Assembly (NCBI GenBank): GCA_947175245.1
Contig: CAMWLW010000006.1
Span: 1-59,944, forward strand
Direction of reading: 5' to 3'
Length of the DNA: 59,944 bases
Source: an uncultured Bacteroidales bacterium
GTDB taxonomy: Bacteria > Bacteroidota > Bacteroidia > Bacteroidales > Muribaculaceae
Made by a program: the position numbers and the translations under genes. The notes below the pieces were generated by a model. That model made no database searches, was not told where the DNA came from, and saw only the letters and a program-made list of their open reading frames with translations. Within the stretch, counting starts at the first letter, position 1. The number at the start of each line of letters is the position of its first letter. This document shows, piece after piece, positions 50,922 to 59,611 of the stretch.

Positions 50922-51934
50922 TTATTTGCAAATTTTATATTTGGCAGGCAATATTAGATCTATAATATTTGCCATAAATGAATAACAACGTGGTGATAAC
51001 CTATACAGTTGGGCGAAAATAGTTAGATTATTCGATGGAATTTTATGTTGTTCAATCTCTTTACCATATGTTTTTAATAAAAAATTTCTTTCCTGCCAAT
51101 TTAATCTTAAAATACATTTAAAGAAGCTATTTACTGTACCGATAAGTTCACTCTCTATATACTCTTTGATATATATATCTTCAATTTGTTCTCTACTTCT
51201 GATTAATGATTTAATAATTGGTACACAACTAATAATACTTCGCTTATGTACTGAATTAGATAGAGAGTTAGTTGTTGCGTATCGATAAATATATGTTGGA
51301 CTAAATGTATATACACCCCGAAAATCTAGTTTTGCTAGATCTACATTAAATACAAGGTCTTCTCGACAATATATATCTTTTTTGAACAATATATTATTAT
51401 TTTTCAATAGAGTCCTGCTAATTAATCCATTCCAAACCAAAGGATGTTTTAGAATTATCTGAGACATAAATTGGCTTGATGCAATCGGCTGATAGTTAAT
51501 TAGTTGTGGGGGGGGGTAAATTTCGTTATCAATTTTGTGTTGTCAGGCATTAATACATAATGGCATCCTTTTATATACTCAGGCCAGTTAAATTCATTAC
51601 CAGTATCTACAAGGGATTGTAAAGCATAGTTAGGCAGGAGATCATCGGGATCAAGAAAATATAAATAATTTCCAATTGCCGTCCTGATACCGACATTTCT
51701 TGCTTCTGACACTCCACTATTCTTTTGATGAATAACTTTTATTCGAGAATCTAATTCTGCATATTCATCACAAATACCAGGGCATTTGTCCGGAGATCCA
51801 TCGTCTACCAGAATCATCTCCCAATTACAATATGTTTGATTTATGACTGATTCAATACACTCCTTAATATACTTTTCAACTTTGTATACAGGAACAATTA
51901 TTGATATTAATGGTACACTATTTTTCAAAATCAT
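50922..51934 (-). pseudogene. Phase-variable family 2 glycosyltransferase, now out of frame
   Basis: Two adjoining frames form one GT2. The first (51500-51934, 144 aa) has SIIVPVYKVEKYIKECIESV, VDDGSPDK, and FLDPDDL, then stops just after a C9 run. The second (ATG at 51467, to 50922) supplies the other half (HPLVWNGLISRTLLKNNN, CREDLVFNVDLAKL). The second frame stays open upstream through the C9 tract (reading PPPQLINYQPIASSQF). Adding one C, or removing two, would join them into about 337 aa, the length of neighbouring GT2 enzymes. The gene is best read as an OFF state, not as a dead gene. AT-rich sequence throughout. Confidence 0.88.
51508..51516 (-). repeat. C9 phase-variation tract in the split glycosyltransferase
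   Basis: Nine C on the coding strand (G9 on plus) in a region of about 30 percent GC. It lies exactly where the two halves of the glycosyltransferase change frame. Confidence 0.9.
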
Positions 51935-52089
51935 TACTATATATCAGATGTATATACATTCCTATCTATTGTTGAATTAATTTATACCTCCTTAGCTTTA
52001 AAACAATAAAATGCCTTTAGTCAAAACCCATAATTATGCGGCACAACCTAAAGTATTACAGTTATCATATATAGCAGATATATAATTAG
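51935..52089. other. Gap between the two phase-variable-type glycosyltransferases
   Basis: AT-rich, 155 bp, no gene. If the G8 tract at 52093-52100 gained one G, the upstream glycosyltransferase would read about 50 bp further into this gap. Confidence 0.5.
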
Positions 52090-53124
52090 TTACCCCCCCC
52101 TCATGCAACCTGTTGCTCTTTTGCTGTTATATGTGAGCATTCGAATTTTGTAAGCTAAACGGTGATTGAGATTATATAGCAAACCGAAGAGTTTTACCGC
52201 AATCGAACCTGACAGCGGTATTTTGGGGAATTTCTCAGTTAACATTTCAAAGATTTCCATATCGGGATGCAATGCAAGGCTTCCGCCAATAGTGCCGATA
52301 AGATTCTTGCATCTCCGATCATTTAACATAGTATAAACCGAATTTGAGCTATCAATTTCTGACAAAATTTCTGACAAATATTGAGCCGATATTATCAATG
52401 ATGCAAGAAATTTCTTTCTTTTTCTTATCTGGGATTTTGTTTCTAGTTGATTGTCTGTACTCAAACTTCCGGGCCGCATGTAACGATACACATAAGTTGG
52501 CATATTGACTAATACTCCTTTAGCACCATGCCGTAAAATATCTGCTATATATATCAAATCTTCCTGAACTGTTAAATCAGGTCTAAATTCGATATTATTG
52601 TCCCTTAAAAAAGATTTTTTGATAAGACTGTTCCATGGATAAGTGATCGTAAGAGTCATTTTTTCTAAATAATCTAATCCTGTCAGCAGTTTGCCCGCAT
52701 ATTTGTCAAGGACATCAAAACGCTTTGATCTCTCTGTAAATTTTCCTAAAGATATTACAGAAAATGCGCCCTGAATAAAATCAGCCTCGGTTGTTATTTC
52801 AGATTGAGCAAGTAATATTCTGAGCGTATCGGGTAGAATGTAATCATCCGAATCAACAAAATACACCCATTCTCCTTTTGCTGTATCCACTCCAATATTG
52901 CGGGCTATAGACACACATCCCGAGTTGCTGTGAATCAATTTAACACGTTTGTCTTTTTTCACAGCTCTATTTTCAATTTCCAAGCTGTTATCAGTCGAAC
53001 CATCATCAACCAAGATTAATTCAAAATCGGTGTTTGATTGATTCAAAACACTATCTATACACTGATCAAGATAAGCTTCTGTATTATATACTGGTATAAT
53101 AACCGAAACTTTAGGCTCTCTCAT
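52090..53124 (-). CDS. Glycosyltransferase family 2
   Basis: The 344-aa GT-A enzyme has VSVIIPVYNTEAYLDQCIDSVLNQSN, VDDGSTDNS, FVDSDDYILPDTL, and DLTVQEDLIYIADIL. The last codons run through a G8 tract (GCMRGG, then TAA). G9 would extend the protein by about 18 residues (VTNYISAIYD...), and G7 would end it one codon later with a changed residue. The catalytic domain would be unaffected, so any effect is on the C-terminus or on coupling to the next gene. Confidence 0.93.
   Translation of the reverse strand: MREPKVSVIIPVYNTEAYLDQCIDSVLNQSNTDFELILVDDGSTDNSLEIENRAVKKDKRVKLIHSNSGCVSIARNIGVDTAKGEWVYFVDSDDYILPDTLRILLAQSEITTEADFIQGAFSVISLGKFTERSKRFDVLDKYAGKLLTGLDYLEKMTLTITYPWNSLIKKSFLRDNNIEFRPDLTVQEDLIYIADILRHGAKGVLVNMPTYVYRYMRPGSLSTDNQLETKSQIRKRKKFLASLIISAQYLSEILSEIDSSNSVYTMLNDRRCKNLIGTIGGSLALHPDMEIFEMLTEKFPKIPLSGSIAVKLFGLLYNLNHRLAYKIRMLTYNSKRATGCMRGG
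52093..52100 (-). repeat. G8 homopolymer at the 3' end of a glycosyltransferase gene
   Basis: Eight G on the coding strand, immediately before the TAA stop at 52090. Same class of tract as the C9 and C8 runs in the locus. Confidence 0.8.
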
Positions 53125-53151
53125 AATGATCTATAACTTAATAACAATTAA

Positions 53152-53829
53152 TTACCCCTTATTTCGAGAATTTACTGCAGGCAAAATGGAATGGAGAGGA
53201 CCATTCGCGCGTTCGCCCTGTATGCCATTAGGATTCAGGCCTTCAAATCGCTTAACAATAACAGCCTTGGGGGAGCAGACAGTGCAATTATCGGGCACAT
53301 CATTAACCACAATAGCATTGGCGCCTATATTCACATTGTTTCCGATCTTAATATCACCCAAGAGTACCGCACCGGAACCAATTCGGACATTATCACCAAT
53401 CTGAGGATGACCTTTACCTTGGTGTCCAATGGTTACATTTTGGTTTATCCACAAATTCTCACCAACGGTTTCTGCGTCGACGACGCACGTCCAACCGTGT
53501 TGTACGAAAACGCCGCCTCCAACAAATCTCGACGGAGTGGCGAAGCTGAATTCTACCATTTCGGGCATCAACCAGGATATCAGCATTGAGGTGTAACCTA
53601 AACGCATATAGAATACATTTCGGAATTCCCGAATGCCACACATCAGATAATAGAATGCTCTAAAATGACTTTTGGGAGTACTGCCCCTAAGATGTATCCA
53701 AAACCTATTAATGTCCATCTTTAACTTGGTCTTATCGTTGCCCATTAATAAAATATAGGCAATTAATGAAGGGATTGCCACTAGGCAATATGTCCAGACT
53801 TTTACTCTAGCTTTAGTGATGGGTACCAT
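53152..53829 (-). CDS. Serine-acetyltransferase-like hexapeptide acyltransferase
   Basis: The 225-aa protein has a hydrophobic N-terminal segment, a helical middle, and a left-handed beta-helix with repeats such as IGHQGKGHPQIGDNVRIGSGAVLLGDIKIGNNVNIGANAIV, close to CysE/SAT. HGWTCVVDAE precedes the coil. In a polysaccharide locus it likely O- or N-acetylates a sugar or an amino-acid substituent. Four bp separate it from the upstream ThDP gene. Confidence 0.87.
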   Translation of the reverse strand: MVPITKARVKVWTYCLVAIPSLIAYILLMGNDKTKLKMDINRFWIHLRGSTPKSHFRAFYYLMCGIREFRNVFYMRLGYTSMLISWLMPEMVEFSFATPSRFVGGGVFVQHGWTCVVDAETVGENLWINQNVTIGHQGKGHPQIGDNVRIGSGAVLLGDIKIGNNVNIGANAIVVNDVPDNCTVCSPKAVIVKRFEGLNPNGIQGERANGPLHSILPAVNSRNKG

Positions 53830-53833
53830 AATT

Positions 53834-55576
53834 TTATTTTCCTAAAATTTTCTTTACTGTTTCCACTCCTTTTCTCCCGATAGCGTTGCGTATCTTACTT
53901 TCAAGTACACTTTTCCCATCGACTTTTAGGTTTCGAATTATGTGCAGCGCCTCGGTTTCAAGTTTTGAATCAGTGAACACTTCCATCAGCTTAGGACGTG
54001 ACGTGTTCGTTGTATCAGTGAATATTGGAGCCAGTGCCGTGATATCATCTTTAGAAGATGCAGTCATATACTCAAATCCAAGATCTTCAGCATAATGCTT
54101 TACAAGCTCAGACGATTTGTTCCCATAATGACCCGCAGCTGCCATGTAAATGTCGGCATCTTCTCCGAAAGCATAGGCAGGATGGTTATAGTTTGTGAAT
54201 TCAGTTCCGCGGCCGTTGTTTATCAGCAGTATTCTGAGATTTGAAGGAAGATGTCTGTTACCTAATGAATTCAGATCGTAGAAGAATGCGAGGTCTCCTA
54301 CTATAGTAAAATGTATCTTATCGGGTTGTGCCAATGCCCCGCCAATAGCTGTTGACAATGGACCGTCAATACCGAAGCCACCAACATTACAGTATGAATT
54401 CGCAGACAATGGAATTTCAAAAAAGTTCCATGAGCGTAAAGAATTTAGAATGCCGTAATGCATTATGGAATTTTCCGGAATCATCTTTGAAAGCATCATT
54501 GCTACCCATATATTGGAAAAAGGCAGAGATTCAGGAATCAGGTTATATATCGACTGATAAGTTTCGTGGCACGCATTAAGATATGATGCCTTTTCTTTCT
54601 GCAATAAGCCTGCATAATGATTAAAAAAGTCTAGTTCGCGCATCTCAAATACCGCTTCAGGAAGACCATAAACACTTCTGATCAGACCGTCCTCACAGAC
54701 TCTCCATTTTCGGCCAGAATTAGGCTGTGTATATGCTCCGCTCACACCTCCGATATGAATCATGAGGTCTAATTTTCCCAGATTTGATGTCCAGTTGTCC
54801 TGAGAGAGTACTAGAGGATACAGGAATCTATATTTCCCTTTATAGTTGCTTGTATGGTCACAAAAGACAACCGCTCCTGTCTTGGAGCAGAATTTATCGA
54901 TAGCTTCAGTCAATTCTGATGACATTGCCGAATGTGAACCGACGAATATTCCGATTCTACCGTCGGATATAGGTGGCAGTGTGTCGAATATGCGGTAATA
55001 GCCGATTTTCTTCACGGCGGGTAGTTCCTTAACCGAGAAATCCTTATCGTAAGAAGTCTCGAGATTGATATGTACCGGGCCGCCGCCATTCCTCTTAAGA
55101 TAATGGAGCGCTTCGTTTGTCTTCAGTACGGCGAATGTGTAGTCAGCCTTATCTTTTACAATAGGAATGTGGATGCTATAATTAGCGGTATCTTTAGGCA
55201 TAGAACTCCTGTCAATTACCTGTGGTACGAGTTGGCCGATAATTCCCCTTGGTTGAGTGGCTGTTATGGCAAGTACCGGTAGTTTACGATAATATGCTTC
55301 TGTAAGTGCAGGGTAGTAATTGCGGGAAGCGGTAGCGCCAGTACAAGTGATCACAACCGGCTCTCCGCTCTCTTCGGCCATGCCTATAGCCATGTAGGCA
55401 GCTGATCTTTCCTCGGGTGCGGAATACACTTTAAAAAATGGGTCATGCTGCAGGCATGCCACAAATGTCAGATTTGTTGTGCCTGGAGAAGCGATAATTC
55501 TACAGATTCCATACTCTTTCAAAAGAGCTACAACTACTTGAACCTGTTGTTCAACAGAATAATATTTTTGTGCCAT
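53834..55576 (-). CDS. MenD-like thiamine-diphosphate enzyme
   Basis: The 580-aa enzyme has the full MenD/pyruvate-decarboxylase layout: the catalytic Glu in YSAPEERSAAYMAIGMA, the central Rossmann part (IGIFVGSHSAMSSE), and the ThDP/Mg site GDLAFFYDLNSLGNRHL with INNGRG. Related ThDP enzymes sit in Bacteroidales capsule loci and are not needed for menaquinone. It may decarboxylate a 2-keto acid and add the acyl anion to an acceptor that the adjoining SDR then reduces. Start is ATG 55576 (MAQKYY), 2 bp after the SDR stop; the longer upstream frame overlaps the SDR. Confidence 0.82.
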   Translation of the reverse strand: MAQKYYSVEQQVQVVVALLKEYGICRIIASPGTTNLTFVACLQHDPFFKVYSAPEERSAAYMAIGMAEESGEPVVITCTGATASRNYYPALTEAYYRKLPVLAITATQPRGIIGQLVPQVIDRSSMPKDTANYSIHIPIVKDKADYTFAVLKTNEALHYLKRNGGGPVHINLETSYDKDFSVKELPAVKKIGYYRIFDTLPPISDGRIGIFVGSHSAMSSELTEAIDKFCSKTGAVVFCDHTSNYKGKYRFLYPLVLSQDNWTSNLGKLDLMIHIGGVSGAYTQPNSGRKWRVCEDGLIRSVYGLPEAVFEMRELDFFNHYAGLLQKEKASYLNACHETYQSIYNLIPESLPFSNIWVAMMLSKMIPENSIMHYGILNSLRSWNFFEIPLSANSYCNVGGFGIDGPLSTAIGGALAQPDKIHFTIVGDLAFFYDLNSLGNRHLPSNLRILLINNGRGTEFTNYNHPAYAFGEDADIYMAAAGHYGNKSSELVKHYAEDLGFEYMTASSKDDITALAPIFTDTTNTSRPKLMEVFTDSKLETEALHIIRNLKVDGKSVLESKIRNAIGRKGVETVKKILGK

Positions 55577-55578
55577 AA

Positions 55579-56415
55579 TTATTTTTTCCAGCGTGCGTTG
55601 ACTGTTTGCGCATTGTTGCAAGTTATTATCTGGCCAGAAATACAGTCTGATGCATCTGATAAGAGAAATGCTGCAACTTCGGCAATTTCCTCAGGCAGGT
55701 AGAATCGCCCTTGACCGTATGTTCCGGCGTAGAGATTGCCTTCCGAAGATATGCCGGTCATAGCCGAAGCTGTAATTCCTGGTGCAATAGCGTTTACACG
55801 AATACCTTTATTCTTGAGCAAAAAAGCCATACCTTCCACCATACTGTTAGTAGCCGCTTTTGTAAAACCGTAAGGGCGAATGTCGCAAGTATTACCTGTT
55901 TCAGAAGATATGAAAAGTATATTTCCTGACTGATTGTTGCTTACAAGATATTTTATGAATTTTTGTGTTAAAAAAAAAGGTCCTTTCAGATTCGTATCAA
56001 ATTGAGTGTCCCAACTTTTAGGGGTTACATCTAAAACAGTACTTTCATGCAAAGAAATACCGGCATTATTAACAATGCAGTCTATCTTACCGAATTCTTG
56101 AACTATACTATCAATGAACGTCTCAAAAACTTCAATTTCACAAATATCCAAAACCCTGTAGAAACAATTTATCTCTTTCGAAGCTTTTATCAAGGCCGTT
56201 TCATCGCGTCCAGTAATGATAACTTGAGCTCCCTCAGCTGCAACCTTTTTAGCAATCGCTAAACCGATCCCCTTACTTCCACCTGTTACTATAATCGTCC
56301 TACCATTAAGTGATTCATTTGCATCGATTAAATTAATATTCGTAGTCACTATATTGCTAGGAATACCCTTAAACATATAAAGAATACTTCTTTTAAGGAT
56401 TTTCATTAAATTCAT
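55579..56415 (-). CDS. Short-chain dehydrogenase/reductase
   Basis: The 278-aa classical SDR has TGGSKGIGLAIA (NAD(P)-binding), NNAG, and the catalytic S-Y-K set ISSETG / YGFTKAA, plus APGITASAMTGI. Probably reduces or oxidises the product of the MenD-like enzyme encoded next. A T9 run in the coding strand (55970-55978, in GPFFLT) is a possible slippage site. Overlaps the PP-loop gene by 4 bp. Confidence 0.88.
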   Translation of the reverse strand: MNLMKILKRSILYMFKGIPSNIVTTNINLIDANESLNGRTIIVTGGSKGIGLAIAKKVAAEGAQVIITGRDETALIKASKEINCFYRVLDICEIEVFETFIDSIVQEFGKIDCIVNNAGISLHESTVLDVTPKSWDTQFDTNLKGPFFLTQKFIKYLVSNNQSGNILFISSETGNTCDIRPYGFTKAATNSMVEGMAFLLKNKGIRVNAIAPGITASAMTGISSEGNLYAGTYGQGRFYLPEEIAEVAAFLLSDASDCISGQIITCNNAQTVNARWKK

Positions 56416-57596
56416 TTTGTTATCCTTTTTATTAAATTCCGGAACCTATATATAAATAAGGTAATAGTCGCTTGGAATTTATTAGGGACTTTAATCCCAT
56501 GACTCTTAGCATAATCATAATTTTCTTTTGCGAATGGATTCTTGTGATATTGCATCTTTGAGACACTTAAATAAATATCTCTTTGTGCTTTATATTTGTC
56601 TATGTCGAATACATTTGAAAATAAATCCAACTTGCCTGATGCATCTAAGACAATTAATGTACGATTACATTTATGACAAACTGAACAATTTTTCCTATTG
56701 TACTTGTCTAAATTACCAGACACGCATACCTCCAAGTATCGTTGAGCCGGCTCATACTCTACAAGTAACTTCGTTTTTTCATATCGATAATACTGAGAAC
56801 CATCCAAAATAATATCTAAATTTTCAGGACTTAACATGATATATATAAATGGATCCGCAATATCATCTAAATGATGGTATGTTTCAAAATCTTTGATTTG
56901 TTGGTAGTGATAAGATCCTGATACGTAATATCTGCAAAGCTTTCTTTGAAACACCAAAATTGAAGCAATTCGACATAATGGCCCTGCATCATATTCCCAT
57001 TCTGGTCTATAGAACTCAAACATATTAGAGTTCATATAGACATATGGTAACCTCACTTCATCTGCATACCTCTTGGATGATTTATAGTGTTTTAATGCAT
57101 TAGCTTCCGTATTCTTATTATTTATATTGCCATATTGACCGATATGGAAAAAGAAAAGGGTATTAATTTTATATTCAATATCTTCCTCTTTCTCAAATTT
57201 ATTGATTAGAGTGGAAAAAGAATCAACACCACCCGAAAAACCCGTACCAACTTTGTCGCTATTATCTTTATAAGCACACTTAAATCCCTTGACCTTAATA
57301 TCGATACACTCATAATCCGGGCGAAGAGACTTTATTAAGGGTATTACGTAGGAAGTTAAATTTTTATATAATTTTTTTGATACATATCCCTCAATGATTA
57401 TATCTTCTTTATAACACATACATGGCCAGACAGCTGCGATCATAAAGGCGTCATATACATCGTTTGTAAGCCAATTCTTATAATTCTCAGAAACGCTGAA
57501 CCATAGACTTTTACTTGTTGAAAAGCCGCACTCTATATCTACCGTAAGATAGGAATGAGTCTCAGTATCTTCGATTCTAATATTTGACAGTTTCAT
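56412..57596 (-). CDS. QueC-like PP-loop ATP pyrophosphatase
   Basis: The 394-aa protein has the PP-loop SGGVDSFSTL (residues 121-130), which binds ATP and adenylates a carboxylate or amide, and a putative zinc site C291, C304, C307, C310 (CSVCHKC) like the four-Cys site of QueC. The flanking regions do not match QueC, asparagine synthase or tRNA thiolases that I know. In this locus it could adenylate a sugar acid or amino acid for amidation or thiolation. Overlaps genes on both sides by 4 bp. Confidence 0.75.
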   Translation of the reverse strand: MKLSNIRIEDTETHSYLTVDIECGFSTSKSLWFSVSENYKNWLTNDVYDAFMIAAVWPCMCYKEDIIIEGYVSKKLYKNLTSYVIPLIKSLRPDYECIDIKVKGFKCAYKDNSDKVGTGFSGGVDSFSTLINKFEKEEDIEYKINTLFFFHIGQYGNINNKNTEANALKHYKSSKRYADEVRLPYVYMNSNMFEFYRPEWEYDAGPLCRIASILVFQRKLCRYYVSGSYHYQQIKDFETYHHLDDIADPFIYIMLSPENLDIILDGSQYYRYEKTKLLVEYEPAQRYLEVCVSGNLDKYNRKNCSVCHKCNRTLIVLDASGKLDLFSNVFDIDKYKAQRDIYLSVSKMQYHKNPFAKENYDYAKSHGIKVPNKFQATITLFIYRFRNLIKRITK

Positions 57597-59125
57597 AATT
57601 GTTTACCTTTAACTTTTGATGAAATAAAACTAGTTAATTTATTCCGTTCTATCTTAGTCAAGCCTATAAGCCAAATAAGAGTCATACATATTCCCACATA
57701 TAAGGGGACTGCCCATATACATGTAATAAGATTTTCAACGTTAATATTTAATGCTATGCAAATGCCGAACGAACATAACGCGACTATCGTACATGGTAAT
57801 ATAACACTTTTCATCGCTCCTTTAATGGCTTGCGGATAGATGCGTCTTAAAAATACTATTCTCACTCCAATTACTCCGACTTGAAAAATCAAGCTCCCGA
57901 TCAGAACCCATTCCGGTGCATAGCCTAGTTTCATGAATATGAATGCGGCAGGAACTGTCAGTAAACCAAAGAATCCGATCAGACCCTGATAAAGTGCAAT
58001 TTTACCAGTGGCTTGGTTTGCTGAAGCCATAGGCATTGAAATAGAATCTATAAGGGCTTCTAGTAATAGAATCTGACAAAATGGTGCTACATGTCCTGAA
58101 TGATCACCTAACCAGAGTTGAAGAAGAAAGTCTATACATAAGATTATTGGCAACACTACCAGCAACATAAGATAGAATGTCATTTTGCTACCCCTGTGTA
58201 CCAATGATTGCATTCCAGAATAATCATTCACGGCATATTTCTTGACAATTTGTGGTGTTACAGCTGAACTGAATCCATTCGAGAATGTACTGGATGCAGT
58301 TCGAACGGTATTTGCAATTCCTTGAGCTGCGTTAACTATTGGGCCATGGAATATATTAAGGATAACCGACAGGCCTTGATTTTTACCTACCCATGCAAAA
58401 CTACCAAATAGATTCCAAAAGCTAAAAGAAGTGATTTCTTTTATTCTCTTTTTATCCCAACCAAGCTTAGGATGACATTCCTCATACTTTCGTCTTGCAA
58501 AAATGACGTATATGCTCTGTACCAAAAGCGTTCCAATCAAAAGCATGAATACGTATGCAATAAGTTTGTCGAAAGGGAGTATAAATAGCAATATGCATAT
58601 CCCGACCTTTATAATGGCATCCAAGACTGACATTTTGCCAAAAATGTGCATGTCCTCATGCGCCATAATCGCCATCATAAAGGGTGATGATGCCAAGGAA
58701 ATTCCGGTAGAAATAATTACTATCTGAAAAACTATATTTGCCGCAAATCTTCTTCCTTCCGGTATTTGTAATACAGTATTGATAAACCAAACACCTACGG
58801 ATTCTGCTATTGCTATGATTACAAGAATAAGAACCACATTGATAGTATATGTCGCATTAAAATTTGCTTTAATCTCATCTTTGTCACCTTTACCGAGAGC
58901 GTAGGAAAAAAATCTTTGGCTTCCGGTAGATAATGCTCCAGTAATAAAGGTAAGAAAGCCAATTGCTCCACCTACTACTGTGTATAGGCCGTAGTCATCT
59001 TCTCCTAATGCTCTCAGAACATAGCGTACTGTGAATAAGCCTATGAATAGGCTTACCAAACTACGGATGTACAAAGAAGCTGTATTTTTAGCTATACGCT
59101 TATTCTTTTCATTAATGGATTCCAT
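57593..59125 (-). CDS. Wzx-type polysaccharide flippase
   Basis: The 510-aa integral membrane protein has 12-14 hydrophobic segments and the opening NTASLYIRSLVSLFIGLFTVRYVLRALGEDDYGLYTVVGGAIGF, typical of Bacteroidetes MOP-superfamily flippases. It moves lipid-linked repeat units across the inner membrane. It is the first gene of the locus. Start taken as ATG 59125 (MESINEK); a GTG two codons earlier is also open. Confidence 0.92.
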   Translation of the reverse strand: MESINEKNKRIAKNTASLYIRSLVSLFIGLFTVRYVLRALGEDDYGLYTVVGGAIGFLTFITGALSTGSQRFFSYALGKGDKDEIKANFNATYTINVVLILVIIAIAESVGVWFINTVLQIPEGRRFAANIVFQIVIISTGISLASSPFMMAIMAHEDMHIFGKMSVLDAIIKVGICILLFILPFDKLIAYVFMLLIGTLLVQSIYVIFARRKYEECHPKLGWDKKRIKEITSFSFWNLFGSFAWVGKNQGLSVILNIFHGPIVNAAQGIANTVRTASSTFSNGFSSAVTPQIVKKYAVNDYSGMQSLVHRGSKMTFYLMLLVVLPIILCIDFLLQLWLGDHSGHVAPFCQILLLEALIDSISMPMASANQATGKIALYQGLIGFFGLLTVPAAFIFMKLGYAPEWVLIGSLIFQVGVIGVRIVFLRRIYPQAIKGAMKSVILPCTIVALCSFGICIALNINVENLITCIWAVPLYVGICMTLIWLIGLTKIERNKLTSFISSKVKGKQL

Positions 59126-59611
59126 GATCACGTATTATGATTGGAATTCGGATGATTTTCAGGATGTTTTTGCTTTGGCTCCTGATTATTTCAAATTAGC
59201 TGGAAATCTCAATGTTGATTGGAGTTTAACCAGGATTTCTGAAATTTACTAAAAACATATATCGCAGAATTGCGAATCAGGGCTATGCATGTTTACGAAA
59301 AGTCCGTAGTTTTTAGTCTAATCTTTGGTTGGGGCAAAATGGCTAGTCCTGCCTTAACGTGTATGCGATTGTGGTTAAGGAAGTTATACGCTAACTTTGG
59401 TGGGCGTGGCGGTTTGCTGTGTTTGCAAGCCGGGATGAATTCATTCAAGAAATGTCGACTTTTTGATTGGTCTTAAATGCTTTAATGAGCTCCCATGAGA
59501 CACCTTTACTTGTGCAAAGTTACTAATTATATTTGAAAATAAGTGCTTTCGGGTGGTTATTTCTATCGTCTATATTATATAATATGTGTGTTGGGGCGGT
59601 TAGGGGGTCGG
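59126..59611 (-). promoter_or_regulatory. Long leader and promoter region of the polysaccharide locus
   Basis: A 486-bp stretch with no clear gene. On the minus strand TAACTTTG (59515-59522) is a good -7 box with no proper -33 partner, giving a leader of about 380 nt. A 7-bp inverted repeat CCTTAAC/GTTAAGG (59352-59380, 15-nt loop) could form a hairpin in it. No UpxY-type gene or invertible promoter repeat is seen. On the plus strand, 59115-59252 reads as an uninterrupted 45-codon frame (MDSMITYYDWNSDDF) that overlaps the wzx start in antisense; it may be a fragment or chance. Confidence 0.45.

Noticed and set aside
50922-51467. C-terminal half of the split glycosyltransferase as a separate gene
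   Set aside because: Its upstream frame is open through the C9 tract and its content completes the GT2 fold, so it is not an independent gene.
51500-51516. Assembly or homopolymer sequencing error as the cause of the frameshift
   Set aside because: It cannot be excluded from one sequence, but two further C/G runs of eight in the same AT-rich locus make a biological tract more likely; the reads would decide.
53834-55576. The ThDP enzyme as the phosphonopyruvate decarboxylase of a phosphonate pathway
   Set aside because: It is about 580 aa with a MenD-like three-domain layout, longer than the usual phosphonopyruvate decarboxylase, and no PEP mutase is visible.
59115-59252. 45-codon plus-strand frame starting MDSMITYYDWNSDDF
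   Set aside because: Composition is protein-like, but it overlaps the wzx start in antisense, has no promoter or RBS and no recognised family; left as a remark only.
59368-59399. ATTG-N20-TAACTTTG on the plus strand as a promoter
   Set aside because: It fits the consensus loosely but no plus-strand gene follows, only the opposite-strand vWA fragment.
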